A stretch of 64,000 bases of DNA from an uncultured Allobosea sp. Its GTDB lineage: Bacteria; Pseudomonadota; Alphaproteobacteria; Rhizobiales; Beijerinckiaceae. Shown here piece by piece: positions 1 to 11,861 of this stretch. Location of the stretch: the NCBI RefSeq assembly GCF_945957345.1, contig NZ_CAMFKW010000017.1, forward strand, positions 1 through 64,000, in the 5' to 3' direction. The notes under the pieces were generated by a model. The model ran no database searches, was not told the origin of the DNA, and saw only the letters and a program-made list of their open reading frames with translations. Positions within the stretch are counted from its first letter, which is position 1. Each line of letters starts with the position of its first letter. Both the position numbers and the translations under genes were made by a program.

Positions 1-109
1 TGGAGAACGAGGGCATCGTCGGGCCAGCTAACCACGCAGGGAAAAGAGAGATCCTCGGGGAAGGTCCGCGTCAGCGCGACGACGAGGATTGAGCGGCGAC
101 TGACGTCAC

Positions 110-934
110 TCAATCCAGCAGAATCGACCTGATTTCCTGCCAGCTCGTCTCGTCGGGCGCACAGAGCAGGCCGGCCGGGCGCTCTGTCGGGGCATAGGGC
201 CGGCCGTCGAGAAGGCGCGCATGGCCGCCGGCCTCGCTGTAGAGCAGCACGCCCGGCGCATGGTCCCATGGGTTGAGCACGCCGTAGAGCAGGAATTGCA
301 GGCGCCCGGCGGCCGCCAGCCGATATTCCTGTCCGCAGCAGCGCAGCGAACCGACTTCGAGGAAGGCCGGGAAACGGCCGGGAAGCGTGCTGCGCAGCGG
401 CTCTGGGAAGTACTGCCAGCTCGCCATGCCGTTCATCTGTCGGGTCTCGGCGGCCGGAGCGACGCGCAGGTCGCGGCTCGCACCATCCGCAGAACTCATC
501 CATGCTCCTTCGCCGCGCAGCGCCATGGCGCTGTCATCGGCAGTCGGATCATGGATCACGGCGGCGGCGATCTCGCCCCGGACGACGACCGCGGCCATCA
601 CGGCGAAGAGCGAGAGGTCGCTGGCATAGTTCAGCGTGCCGTCGATCGGATCGATGACGAAAGCGAGGTCGGCTTCAGCCAGTTGGCCGAGCAGGGCGGG
701 CTTGCGCGTCACCGCCTCCTCGCCGATCATCGCCGCGCCCGGAAAGGCCTTGGCCAGCTCGGCGCAGATGAAGCGCTCGGCCGCTTCGTCGGCTTCCGTC
801 ACGACATCGACCGGATTCTGCTTGGCGCGGATGTCGCTGTCTGAAAGGCGCCGGAAACGCGGCATAACCTCGCGCCGTGCCGCCTCGCGCAGGATGGCAT
901 CGAGCCGCTCGTGATCTTGTCGGGTGAAGATCAT
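110..934 (-). CDS. Inositol monophosphatase family protein
   Basis: A 274-residue protein of the Mg-dependent, Li-sensitive phosphatase family, which removes phosphate from inositol phosphates, histidinol phosphate or related small molecules. The metal-site motifs are visible: GEE at residues 71-73, DPIDGT at 95-100 and WDHAPG at 223-228. Length is normal for the family. The ATG at 934 overlaps the stop of the upstream phosphatase-fold gene by 4 bp, so the two are translationally coupled. It is the last gene of the Ugp-like importer operon, which suggests it dephosphorylates an imported phosphorylated polyol (inference). The motifs do not separate true inositol phosphatase from other family members. 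Confidence 0.88.
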   Translation of the reverse strand: MIFTRQDHERLDAILREAARREVMPRFRRLSDSDIRAKQNPVDVVTEADEAAERFICAELAKAFPGAAMIGEEAVTRKPALLGQLAEADLAFVIDPIDGTLNYASDLSLFAVMAAVVVRGEIAAAVIHDPTADDSAMALRGEGAWMSSADGASRDLRVAPAAETRQMNGMASWQYFPEPLRSTLPGRFPAFLEVGSLRCCGQEYRLAAAGRLQFLLYGVLNPWDHAPGVLLYSEAGGHARLLDGRPYAPTERPAGLLCAPDETSWQEIRSILLD

Positions 935-1773
935 CCGAGATCGAATTCGACGAGGATCGGCTGATGGTCCGAGGCCCGCGTCTCGATGTCATAGACGATC
1001 GAGCGCGCCCGCTCGGCGAGGTCCGGGGTCGCCAGCACGAAGTCGAGGCAACCCGGCGGGCCGTAGGTTTGCTCGCAGATGAAGGCGGAAGGCGGATGCG
1101 GCTCATCGCCCCGCAGCACAGGCCAGAGATCGACCAGCGGCGGAACGTCACCATCGAACGGCGCGAGCAGTTGCGCCATCCCGGTATCATCGGGCCGCAT
1201 GTTGAAATCACCGGTCAGGATCGCGCTCGCGGCGTTCGGCGTCGGCGCATAGGTGTGCGGGCCGGGCGCGCGGGGCGTCGCTTGTCGTGCAGCCGCCATG
1301 CGGTGGACCTGCCGGATGCCTTCGACCTGTGCGGCGCGCAGGACGGGCGAGGAGTATTCCAGATGCGTCGTCATCACCCGGATCGGGCCGAAAGGCATCT
1401 CGACCATCGCCTCGACCAGTACGCGCGGCATGTTGCGCGTCGCTGCCGCTTCCCAGGGCAGGACATGGCGCAGCGCCTGCGCCACCGGCAAGCGCGACAA
1501 GACGAGGTTGCCGAAGCGCTTGCGCCCGCCCGCGCCATCCGAGACATCGACGCCGATCGCTTCGATCGCTGTAAAGCCCGGCAGCAATTCGCCGAACAGC
1601 GCGAACTGGTCGGTATGGTCATTGCCGTCGAGATCGGGAAAATTCGCCGCGACCTCCTGCAGGCAGAGCACGTCGAAATCCGCCATCTGCCGCGCGTGAT
1701 GGATGATGCGATGCGGATCGACCTTCTCGTCGACGCCGCGGGCCCACTGGATATTCCAGGTGATCAGCTTCAT
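931..1773 (-). CDS. Endonuclease/exonuclease/phosphatase family protein
   Basis: A 280-residue protein of the DNase I-like metallophosphoesterase fold. Visible motifs are WNIQ near residue 6, LQE at 38-40, GDFN in the second half and the C-terminal SDH(Q)P. These are the metal and phosphate ligands of the superfamily. There is no signal peptide, so it is probably cytoplasmic. It lies 14 bp after the permease gene and overlaps the inositol-monophosphatase-like gene by 4 bp. The superfamily includes nucleases, inositol-polyphosphate phosphatases and sphingomyelinase-like phosphodiesterases. Its place in an importer operon next to a second phosphatase favours a small-molecule phosphoester substrate (inference). 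Confidence 0.85.
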   Translation of the reverse strand: MKLITWNIQWARGVDEKVDPHRIIHHARQMADFDVLCLQEVAANFPDLDGNDHTDQFALFGELLPGFTAIEAIGVDVSDGAGGRKRFGNLVLSRLPVAQALRHVLPWEAAATRNMPRVLVEAMVEMPFGPIRVMTTHLEYSSPVLRAAQVEGIRQVHRMAAARQATPRAPGPHTYAPTPNAASAILTGDFNMRPDDTGMAQLLAPFDGDVPPLVDLWPVLRGDEPHPPSAFICEQTYGPPGCLDFVLATPDLAERARSIVYDIETRASDHQPILVEFDLG

Positions 1774-1787
1774 CGAGCCGGTAGTCC

Positions 1788-2651
1788 TTACTTGATGCCG
1801 GCGCGCATGAAACTCTGCACGAACTGGCGCTGGAACAGCAGGAAGCCGACGAGCAACGGGGCCGAGGTCATCAAGGTCGCCGCGCAGATCACGGCCCAGT
1901 CGATGCCCTGGTCAGCCGAGGAGAACACCTGCAAGCCCACCGTCAGCGGCCGCGACTCGACCGAGTTGGTTACCAGCAGCGGCCAGAGGAAGTTGTTCCA
2001 GTGATAGCTCACGGAGACGAGGCCGTAGGCGACATAGGTCGGCTTCGCCAATGGCACATAGACCCGAATCAACACCTGCAACGGGCTCGCGCCCTCGACG
2101 CGCGCGGCATCGTCGAGCTCCTTCGGCACGGTCTTGAAGGTCTGCCTGAGCAAGAAGATGCCGAAGGCCGAGGCGATATAGGGCAGGGCGATCGCCGGGA
2201 TCGTGTCGATCAGGTTGACCTTGGCGAGCGTGCGGTAGTTCTCGACGATCAGCGCGTCCGGCATGATCATAAGCTGCGCCAGGATCAGCACGAAGGCGAC
2301 GTCGCGGCCCCAGAAATCCTGCCGGGCCAGCGCATAGGCCGCGAGCGTGCCCAGCACGATCTGGAAGACGAGGATCAGGGTCACCAGGATGAAAGTGTTG
2401 AGGAAATAGCGGGCGAAGGGCGCCGCCGCCCAGGCGCGCGTGAAATTGTCGAGCGTCAGCGGCGCGGTCAGCACGAAGCGCGTCGTATATTCGGCCGGAT
2501 GGAACGCCGCCCAGACGGCGTAGGCCAGCGGCAGAACCCAGAGCAGGGCGAGCAGAATCGCGCCGGTCGATTCCAGCGTGAGCGCGAGGCCTTTCGGCGC
2601 GTAGGGATCGGTGCGCGTCGCGGCCGGGGCGGGGTGGGGCGCGGCGCTCAT
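1788..2651 (-). CDS. Carbohydrate/glycerol-phosphate-type ABC transporter permease (UgpE/MalG-like)
   Basis: A 287-residue inner-membrane permease with about six hydrophobic segments. The first begins near residue 30 after a Pro/Ala-rich N-terminus. The cytoplasmic coupling (EAA) loop reads ELDDAARVEGAS followed by PLAKP, as in CUT1-type permeases. The gene overlaps the partner permease by 4 bp (ATGA). With the other permease, the ATPase and the Tat-type binding protein it forms a complete importer. Family resemblance is to UgpE, but substrate cannot be read from the permease. Confidence 0.9.
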   Translation of the reverse strand: MSAAPHPAPAATRTDPYAPKGLALTLESTGAILLALLWVLPLAYAVWAAFHPAEYTTRFVLTAPLTLDNFTRAWAAAPFARYFLNTFILVTLILVFQIVLGTLAAYALARQDFWGRDVAFVLILAQLMIMPDALIVENYRTLAKVNLIDTIPAIALPYIASAFGIFLLRQTFKTVPKELDDAARVEGASPLQVLIRVYVPLAKPTYVAYGLVSVSYHWNNFLWPLLVTNSVESRPLTVGLQVFSSADQGIDWAVICAATLMTSAPLLVGFLLFQRQFVQSFMRAGIK

Positions 2652-3526
2652 TGATAATGCGTCCTGCGTTCGAGCCAGCCGTACTGGACGAAGGCGACGA
2701 GCGCGAGCAGCGCCAGCAGCACGCAGGTCAGCGTCGCCGCATAGGCCGTGTCCCAGAAGCCGAAACCGACCTGATAGATGTAATAGAGCAGCAGCGTCGT
2801 CGCATTGTCCGGCCCGCCGCGCGTCATCACCACGATATGGTCGACCATGCGGAAGGCGTTGATCACCGCGTTGATCAGCACGAACAGCGTCGTCGGCATC
2901 AACAGGGGGAACTGGATGCGCCGGAAGAAGGTCCAGCGTGAGGCGCCCTCGATCGCCGCAGCCTCGCCGAGGCTCGGCGGGATCGCCTGCAGCGCTGCGA
3001 GGTAGAAGATCATGAAGAAGCCGGCTTCCTTCCAGATCGCGACGATGGTGATGGCGTAGAGCGCGGTGTCCTGCGAGCCCAGCCAGTTGGTCGAGCGCGC
3101 GCCGAACAGGCCGGTGATCTGCTCCAGCAGTCCATATTGCGGCGTGTAGAAGAACAGCCAGATATTGGCGACCGCGATCATGGGCAGAATCGTCGGCGTG
3201 AAATAGGCCATGCGCACGAGCGTGCGCCCCGCGATCCTGTCGTTGACCCAGACCGCCATCAGGAGCGCCAGTGCGATCGAGGTCGGGATCGTGCCGAGCG
3301 CGAACCAGAGATTGTTGCTCAGCGCTTTCCAGAAGATCGGGTCGGCGAGCATCTGCTGGTAGTTCTCGAGCCCGATGAAGCGCGCCGGGCGGCGCGCTTT
3401 AGGTGTCGAGTAGAAGCTCTCGATGAAGCTCGCGACCGCGGGCCAATGCGTGAACAGGGCCAGGCAAGCCATGGCCGGCAGCAGAAGCAGCCAGCCATGG
3501 ATCGTCGCGGTCGCGCGGTTCGTCAT
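2648..3526 (-). CDS. Carbohydrate/glycerol-phosphate-type ABC transporter permease (UgpA/MalF-like)
   Basis: A 292-residue inner-membrane permease. TM1 is near residues 12-32 and about five more hydrophobic stretches follow. The EAA coupling loop reads SLGEAAAIEGAS with the downstream FPLLMP. It starts 10 bp after the solute-binding gene and overlaps the second permease gene by 4 bp, so the heterodimeric channel is made from coupled cistrons. Its short N-terminal part is typical of UgpA rather than of MalF, which has extra periplasmic domains. Confidence 0.9.
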   Translation of the reverse strand: MTNRATATIHGWLLLLPAMACLALFTHWPAVASFIESFYSTPKARRPARFIGLENYQQMLADPIFWKALSNNLWFALGTIPTSIALALLMAVWVNDRIAGRTLVRMAYFTPTILPMIAVANIWLFFYTPQYGLLEQITGLFGARSTNWLGSQDTALYAITIVAIWKEAGFFMIFYLAALQAIPPSLGEAAAIEGASRWTFFRRIQFPLLMPTTLFVLINAVINAFRMVDHIVVMTRGGPDNATTLLLYYIYQVGFGFWDTAYAATLTCVLLALLALVAFVQYGWLERRTHYQ

Positions 3527-3536
3527 CGCAGCGGGA

Positions 3537-4826
3537 TCAGCGATAGGCCTTGAGGATGCGCTCGGCCTCGGCCTGCGCCTCCTCCATCGCCTTCTGCGGC
3601 GCCTTGGTGCCGGTCAGCGCGGCCTGCAACCCGTCGTTCAGCGCCTTGGTGACGCGCTGGTTCTCATGGGTCGAAAGTTCGGCCACCGCGCTCGAGAGCT
3701 GGTCGCGCGCGACGATCGCCTGCGGGAAGTCGGCGACGTATTTCTTCATCGCCTCGGTCTCATAGGCGGCCGGCGTCACGCCGACATAGCCGGTATCGGC
3801 GCTCCACTGCGCCGCGCGCTCGGGCGTGGTGATCCAGCGCACGAACTTGAAGGCGGCTTCCTGCTCGGCCTTGGTGGCCTTCTTCGACAGGTAGAAATTG
3901 CCGCCGCCGGTCGGGCTGCCCGGCTTCTTGCCGGCCGGCAGCACCCCGACGCCGAAGGGGAACTTGGCGTTTGCGCGGACATTGGTCAGGTTGCCGGTGG
4001 TGGTCCACATCATCGCGATCTTCTTCTCGAAGAAGTCGCGCGGCGTGGTGCCCCATTCGGTGATGCCGGGCGGGTGGACCTTGTATTTCTGCGCGAGGTC
4101 GACCCAGTACTGCAGCGCCTCGACGACGCCCGGATTGGCATAATCGGTCTTGTCGCCGGCGCTGTTGGCGAGGATCGCGCCGGCCTGCGTGGTCAGGCCC
4201 TGGAACAGCCAGTAGGGGAAGCCGGAGGAGGGGATCTGGATGCCCCATTGCGTGGTGTTGCCGGCGGCATCGCGCTTGGTCAGCTTCTGCGCGAACTCGA
4301 CCTGCTCGGCCCAGGTCTTCGGCGGCTTTTCGGGATCGAGGCCGGCTTCCTTGAAAAGCTCTTTATTCCAGTAGAGCACCACCGTGGAACGCTGGAACGG
4401 GATGCCCCAGGTCTTGCCGCCGGTCTGGCTGTTCTCCATGAAGCCGGGATAGAAGCTGGCGAGCCACTTCTTGTCCTCATCGGTCTTGACGAAGTCATCG
4501 AAGGGCACGATCGCCTCTTCGTCGATCAGCGTGAACATGTCGGTCGAGAGCAGCACCGACAGCACCGGCGGGGTGCCGCTCTTATGCGCGGTCAGCGCCT
4601 TGACGATGGTCTCCTGATAGGTGCCGGCATAGATCGGCTTCAGCTTGACCGAGGGGTTCTCCTTCTCGAAGCCGGCGGCGTAATTGTCGATCAGCTTGGT
4701 GATCGGCCCGCCGACGGCGACCGGGTAGAAGAACGAGAGCTCGGTGCTCTGCGCCCGGGCGATGCCGGGCAGAGCGGTCGCGCCTGCTAGAGCGGCGGTG
4801 CCGCCAAGAAATTCACGCCTGTCCAT
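3537..4826 (-). CDS. Extracellular solute-binding protein, family 1 (UgpB-like)
   Basis: A 429-residue periplasmic binding protein with a Tat-type leader: RREFLGG at residues 3-9, a short hydrophobic stretch, then a likely cleavage at ARA|QS near residue 25. The mature part has the usual family-1 layout (FEKENPSVK early, then DDF and the WGIPF segment). Order in the operon is ATPase, binding protein, permease, permease. Overall resemblance is to glycerol-3-phosphate/glycerophosphodiester binders. The ligand is inferred, not visible. Confidence 0.9.
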   Translation of the reverse strand: MDRREFLGGTAALAGATALPGIARAQSTELSFFYPVAVGGPITKLIDNYAAGFEKENPSVKLKPIYAGTYQETIVKALTAHKSGTPPVLSVLLSTDMFTLIDEEAIVPFDDFVKTDEDKKWLASFYPGFMENSQTGGKTWGIPFQRSTVVLYWNKELFKEAGLDPEKPPKTWAEQVEFAQKLTKRDAAGNTTQWGIQIPSSGFPYWLFQGLTTQAGAILANSAGDKTDYANPGVVEALQYWVDLAQKYKVHPPGITEWGTTPRDFFEKKIAMMWTTTGNLTNVRANAKFPFGVGVLPAGKKPGSPTGGGNFYLSKKATKAEQEAAFKFVRWITTPERAAQWSADTGYVGVTPAAYETEAMKKYVADFPQAIVARDQLSSAVAELSTHENQRVTKALNDGLQAALTGTKAPQKAMEEAQAEAERILKAYR

Positions 4827-4879
4827 AATATCCTCTCTCCCTTGCTGGGATGGTCCGCACGTCCGACGCTCCGGCCGGT

Positions 4880-5917
4880 TCAGTTGCGAACCACCTTTCG
4901 TTCAGACGCCAGGTCGAACCAGTGCAGCGCCGATTGTGACAACGTGATGTAGATCTGTTCGCCGGCTGTGGCCCGCACTTTTCCGGGCCGCTTGACGATG
5001 AAGGAATGGCCGTCGATCCGGGTTTCCAGCAGCGTGTCGGAGCCGAGATATTCGACCGCGACGACATCGGCGGCAACGCCGCTTCCGGTGATCTCGACCA
5101 TCTCCGGGCGGATGCCCACGGCAAGGCTCGCGGGATCGAGATCGGACGGAGCGGTGATCGCTCCGCCGCGCGCCTGCACGGTGGCGAGCGGCAGCACGTT
5201 CATCGGCGGCGTGCCGACGAAGCGCGCGGCGAAGATCGTCGCCGGGTTCTCGTAGAGCACGTCCGGCGGCGCATCCTGCTCGATCCGGCCGTTGCGCATC
5301 AGCACGACCTGGTCGGCCATGGTCATCGCCTCGACCTGATCATGCGTGACATAGACCATGGTCATCCCGAGCCGCTGCTGCAATTCGCGGATCTCACGCC
5401 GCATCTCGACGCGCAGCTGGGCGTCGAGATTGGAGAGCGGCTCGTCCATTAGGCAGACCGGCGCCTCGGCGACAATGGCACGGCCGAGCGCGACGCGCTG
5501 CTGCTGGCCGCCCGAGAGCTGCGAGGGCTTGCGTTCAAGCAGGGCGGAAAGGCCCAGGATCGAGGCCGCGCGGGCGAGACGCTCGTCGCGCTCGGCGCGC
5601 GAGACCTTGCGGACCTTGAGCCCGAACATGATGTTCTCGGCGACGCTCAGATGCGGGAACAGCGCATAGTTCTGGAAGACCATGGCGATGCCGCGCTGCG
5701 AGGGCGAGGCATGGGTGACGTTGCGCCCGCCGATCTCGATCGTACCGCTGCTTGTCTCCTCCAGCCCGGCGATCAGCCTGAGGGTGGTCGACTTGCCACA
5801 GCCGGATGGGCCGAGCAGCGCGACGAGATTGCCGCCTTCGACGGTGAAGCTGATGGCATCGACGGCGGCGGTGCCGCCCCAGGTCTTCGAAACCGTCTTC
5901 AGCGCTACAGAAACCAT
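4880..5917 (-). CDS. ABC transporter ATP-binding protein (UgpC/MalK-like)
   Basis: A 345-residue ATPase for the importer encoded just downstream. Walker A GPSGCGKST is at residues 36-44, the Q-loop within VFQNYALFPH near 80-89, the signature LSGGQQQR at 134-141, Walker B CLMDEP at 155-160 and the H-loop in YVTHDQ. The C-terminal third is a TOBE/MDD regulatory domain (VGIRPEMVEI), as in UgpC and MalK. It is the first gene of the operon, 177 bp after the BAAT-type hydrolase gene, so its promoter is probably in that gap. Confidence 0.92.
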   Translation of the reverse strand: MVSVALKTVSKTWGGTAAVDAISFTVEGGNLVALLGPSGCGKSTTLRLIAGLEETSSGTIEIGGRNVTHASPSQRGIAMVFQNYALFPHLSVAENIMFGLKVRKVSRAERDERLARAASILGLSALLERKPSQLSGGQQQRVALGRAIVAEAPVCLMDEPLSNLDAQLRVEMRREIRELQQRLGMTMVYVTHDQVEAMTMADQVVLMRNGRIEQDAPPDVLYENPATIFAARFVGTPPMNVLPLATVQARGGAITAPSDLDPASLAVGIRPEMVEITGSGVAADVVAVEYLGSDTLLETRIDGHSFIVKRPGKVRATAGEQIYITLSQSALHWFDLASERKVVRN

Positions 5918-6094
5918 TCGCGATCCGGTGAGCCGAGGTCATGATGAGCCGGCACAGCAGCAGCGCTGCGCCGGCATGGCGTCAGCGGGACCATGACGCG
6001 AAAATTCTTCTGCGCACAAGGGGCCGCAGGCTGTGCCTGTGGTTTGCTGGTCCGAGCCCATATGTCGCATGCGCCGGGGTTTCCCGATGCGTTT
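5918..6094. other. Intergenic spacer upstream of the Ugp-like operon
   Basis: This 177-bp spacer separates the last gene of the Dpp-like operon from the ATPase gene of the Ugp-like operon on the same strand. A promoter for the Ugp-like operon is expected here. I see no convincing -35/-10 pair, operator palindrome or terminator hairpin with a T-run. Confidence 0.4.
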
Positions 6095-7375
6095 TCAGCC
6101 GGCCAACCCACCATGGCGCCTGACGAAAGCAAGCGCCGCTTCCCAGGCGCCGGCATTGGCCTCGGAATTGGCGGCAGGCGTGCCGCCCATCGTGGTCGCG
6201 ATGCCGCTGACCGGATGGCGATGGGCGATCCGGGTCGCAGGCGTATAGGGAAACAGGATGGAATGGCCGGCCGCCGGCCAGTTCTTCCAGAGAACCTCAT
6301 GCGGATGCCCTGTCGCGAGCAGGCTCGATTGCACGATCAGCGAATAGAGATCGGAGGGCCAGGCGCCGTCATCGCCACCCGAGAGCAGCAGCACCGGCCC
6401 GGCGATGCGCTCGACCGGGATGCGGGCGCGGGCCATGGCGGCGGGGTCGCCGAGCGCGGTGCGCATCGCATCGGCATTGCGGCGCGTCTCGGTCGCTTCG
6501 TCATAGGGCTTCCAGCTCGCCGTGGCGTTGTCCTGCCACTGGTGGACGAGCGGTTTGCCGTCCAGCGTCCAGCCGGGGCCGTCGCGGCCGAGAGCGGGGT
6601 CGGCGGCGGCCTGCCCGCCATGCACGAAGGCGCTCGGCACATAGCCCAGCACGCCTGAGACCTTGTCGGGGAAGGTCGCGCCGAGCAGGAGCGCGAGCTC
6701 GCCGCCGCGCGACTGCCCGGCGACGGCAATGAAATCGTTGAGCGGTTGCACGCGGGCGCGCAGCCAGTCGAGGCCCTGCGCAAAGTACTCCAGCGGCGTG
6801 TTCGAGATGTATTTCGGCAGGCCGGGCGCGCCGAAATAACCGAGCGCCAGCGCCGCCACGCCGCGCGAGGCCCAGAGCGCGGCGCGCGGCTCGTTGATGC
6901 CGCCGCCCGAGCCGTTGAGGATCATGATCGCCGGATGTGGGCTTGAGCCCGCCGGCAGGAACAGCGTCCCGACAAGTCCGTCCTCGGCGAGGGGATGACG
7001 GGTCACGCCTTCGCCCATCAGGACCTGGCTGAAGCGCCCGGAGGCGATCGTCTCACAGCCGATCCGGGCGGTGAGCGTGGTTTCGAGCGGGTGCGTCAGG
7101 TCCGCGGGGAACAGCTCTCCGTTGCCGGTCTGCGCCCAGATCAATCCCATCGCCGCGACGTCGGCATAGTCGCCACGCAGGGGCGCGTCGCGTTCGAGAT
7201 CGACGCTGCTATCGGCTCCGGCTGCGAACACAGCCTCGGCCCGCCAGAGATGGCCGTCGCGCGGCGTCTCGGCGGCGATGGTCACCTCCGCGCCCGCCGG
7301 CAGGCCGGAAAGCACGATCCGGCGAGGCACGTCGATCAGGTCGATGGCGGGGCTGATCGCGAAGGCGGCGGGCAT
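6095..7375 (-). CDS. Acyl-CoA thioester hydrolase/BAAT-type alpha/beta hydrolase
   Basis: I start at the ATG at 7375 (MPAAFAISP...), giving 426 residues. The open frame extends upstream only over the end of the transporter gene. The N-terminal third resembles the immunoglobulin-like acyl-CoA thioesterase/BAAT N-domain. The C-terminal part is an alpha/beta hydrolase with the nucleophile elbow GQSRGGE, an acid in LLLSGGDDGAWPS and a histidine in AAGHS. Serine occupies the nucleophile position where animal BAAT uses cysteine. It lies 22 bp after the Dpp-like binding protein and ends the operon, so it may hydrolyse an imported amide or (thio)ester. Substrate unknown. Confidence 0.82.
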   Translation of the reverse strand: MPAAFAISPAIDLIDVPRRIVLSGLPAGAEVTIAAETPRDGHLWRAEAVFAAGADSSVDLERDAPLRGDYADVAAMGLIWAQTGNGELFPADLTHPLETTLTARIGCETIASGRFSQVLMGEGVTRHPLAEDGLVGTLFLPAGSSPHPAIMILNGSGGGINEPRAALWASRGVAALALGYFGAPGLPKYISNTPLEYFAQGLDWLRARVQPLNDFIAVAGQSRGGELALLLGATFPDKVSGVLGYVPSAFVHGGQAAADPALGRDGPGWTLDGKPLVHQWQDNATASWKPYDEATETRRNADAMRTALGDPAAMARARIPVERIAGPVLLLSGGDDGAWPSDLYSLIVQSSLLATGHPHEVLWKNWPAAGHSILFPYTPATRIAHRHPVSGIATTMGGTPAANSEANAGAWEAALAFVRRHGGLAG

Positions 7376-7397
7376 GGCGGAGTCCTTGACTTCGGTC

Positions 7398-8962
7398 TTA
7401 TTTGGCCTTGCTGACCTGCATGGCGACGGTGCGGTCGCTGTTCCAGGGCACGACCTTGAGGTCCGGCCGGCTCGCCCAGATGTTCTTGTAATGGTAGAGC
7501 GGGATGATCCCGACATCGTCCATCACCACCTTGACGGCGTCCTTGATGATCGCCTCGCGCTTGGGATCGTCGAACTCGGCGCCGGCCTTGGCGAGGGCCT
7601 CGTCCAGCTTCGGGTTGCTGTAGCGGCCCCAGTTCGAGGCGCCGAGCCCCTTGGCGTTGTCGTTGGTCGCGAGGATCGAGGTCATCGCATAGGTGCCCTC
7701 GCCGGTGCCGTTGCCCCAGCCGATCACGCTCATCGCGTATTCGTTCTTGTTGGCGCCGGTGACGTAGACCGAGAAGGGCACGACCTCGACCTGGGTCTCG
7801 ACGCCGATGCGGGTCCAGAACTGGGCGACGGCCTGCGCGGTCTCAGGCGCCAGCGGATAGCGCTCGCCCGGCACATGCATGGTCAGCTTGAAGCCGTCGG
7901 GATAGCCGGCCTCGGCCAGCAGCGCCTTGGCCTTGTTCGGGTCGACCGCGATCTTGGCGTAGTCGGGATTGTAGCCGAAGGTGTCGGCCGGCATCCATTG
8001 CGTGGCGACGGTGACGCCGCCGCGTGCGACGCGGTCGGCGATGGCCTCGCGGTTGATCGCCATGTTGAGCGCCCGGCGCACGCGCACGTCGAGCAGCGGG
8101 TTCTTGTCGAGCGGCTTGCCGGCCTTGTCGGTGATGAACTTGGACGGGGCCGGGTTGAAGCTCGGCTGCAGGATCAACGCGCGCAGGCCGGGATAGGACC
8201 AGACCTTGACCTTGGGGTTCTTCTCCAGCTTCTCGATATCGGAGAAGGAGACCTTGTCGATCATATCGACATCGCCCGAGAGTAGCGCCGCGGTGCGCGC
8301 CGCCGGGTTGGCGATGTAGCGATAGCTCACCTTGTCCCACTCGGCCTTCTCGCCCCAGTAGGTGTCGTTGCGCTTCATCTCGATCCGGTCGCCCGGCGTG
8401 TAGCTGACGAAGGCATACGGGCCGTCGGTGACCATCGCCTTGCCGCTGTTGTAGTCGTCGGTGGTCGCGGTCTGGCCGACATGCTTGCTGACGATATAGA
8501 TGCTGGAGATGTTGATCGGCAGCAGCGGGTCCGGCTCCTTGGTGGTGATCAGCAGCGTCTGCGGGTCCTTGACCTCGACCTTGGCGACGCTGCGCAGGAA
8601 GCTCTTGAAGCTCGCGACCGAGCCCGGCACGTTCTGGGCGCGCTCATAGGAAAAGGCGATGTCTTCGGCGGTCACCGGCTTGCCGTCGGTCCAGACGGCC
8701 TTGTCGCGGATCTTGAATTCCCAGGTCGTTGGCGAGGTGTTCTTCCAGGAGGTGGCGAGGCCGGGCGCCATGCCGCCGATCGTCTTCTGCGCGACGATCG
8801 CGGGGAAGAAATGCTGCGAGACCGAGTGGTCGCCGGCATAGTTGTTGAGCTGCGGGTCGATCGCCGAGACCGGGTCGGCGAAGCCGATACGCAGGTCTTC
8901 CGCCGCGGCGGCGCCTGCGAAGGCGATCAGCGCTGCCGACAAGGCAAGCGTGCTCAATTTGG

Positions 8963-8966
<4 letters not shown>
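7398..8966 (-). CDS. ABC transporter substrate-binding protein, family 5 (peptide/DppA-like)
   Basis: A 522-residue periplasmic binding protein. It has a Sec signal peptide (hydrophobic residues about 7-20, cleavage near AAAA|ED). The mature protein shows DPVSAIDPQLN, the SWKNTSPTTWEFKIRD stretch and RRALNMAINREAI, the family-5 landmarks. Its start overlaps the stop of the upstream ATPase gene by 4 bp. Family members carry oligopeptides, opines, nickel complexes or glycosides. With a monooxygenase and hydrolase in the same operon, a modified peptide or amide-type substrate is possible (inference). Confidence 0.92.
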
Positions 8967-10961
<1,995 letters not shown>

Positions 10962-10965
<4 letters not shown>

Positions 10966-11861
10966 TTCAGCGCCCTCGGATCGAGCACCTCGCGTAGCCG
11001 GTCGCCGACGAGGTTGATCGCGACGATGGCGGCGAGCAGCGTCAGGCCCGGGAAGAAGCTGATCCAGTACTCGCCGGAGAGCATGAACTGGAAGCCGTTG
11101 GCGATGAGCAGGCCGAGCGAAGGTTGCGTCACCGGCGCGCCGAGCCCGAGGAAAGAGAGCGTCGCCTCCAGCGTGATGGCGCGCGCGACCTGCAAGGCGG
11201 CGATCACCAGCAGCGGCGGCAGGCAATTGGGCAAGACATGGCGCAGGAGGATGCGCGACGTCGGCAGGCCGAGCCCCCGCGCTGCCTCGAAATAATCGCG
11301 CTTGCGCTCGACCAGCGCCTGCGCGCGGGCGGTGCGGGCATAATAGGCCCATTCCAGCAGCACCAGCGTCAGCACGACATTGCCGATGCCTCGGCCCAGC
11401 AGCGCCAGCATCAGCAGCGCGACGAGGATCGAGGGCAGCGACATGATGAGGTCGACGAGCCGCATGATCAGCGCGTCGACGAGCCCGCCGCTCCAGGCTG
11501 CGATCAGCCCGAGCAGGATGCCGATCACGCCGGCGAGCACGGCCGAGCCGACGCCGACGGTGAGACTGGTCCGGAGCCCGTAGAGGATTGCCGAGAACAG
11601 GTCGCGGCCCTGTCCGTCCGTGCCCAGGAGATAGGTGATGTCGCCGCCCGACGAGACGGAGCCCGGCGTCATCCGGGCGTCGAGCACGTCGATGGCGGCA
11701 AGGTCGAACGGGTTCTGCGGCGCGATCTGCGGCGCGAAGACGGCGCCGATGACGAGCAGGGCCATCAGGCTGAGCCCGACCAGGGCGGAGGGTGCGCGCA
11801 GGAAACGGCGCAGTGCCGTAACGGCGGGGCGGCGGCCGCTGGCGACTGGAACCGTGGTCAT
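10962..11861 (-). CDS. Peptide-type ABC transporter permease (DppC-like)
   Basis: I start at the ATG at 11861 (MTTVPVASG...), giving 299 residues and a 4-bp overlap with the DppB-like gene. There is one N-terminal TM helix (ALVGLSLMALLVIGAVF), then a periplasmic segment with LGTDGQGRD, the classic DppC/OppC signature. Five further TM helices and a cytoplasmic coupling loop (YFEAARGLGLPT) follow. Confidence 0.92.
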
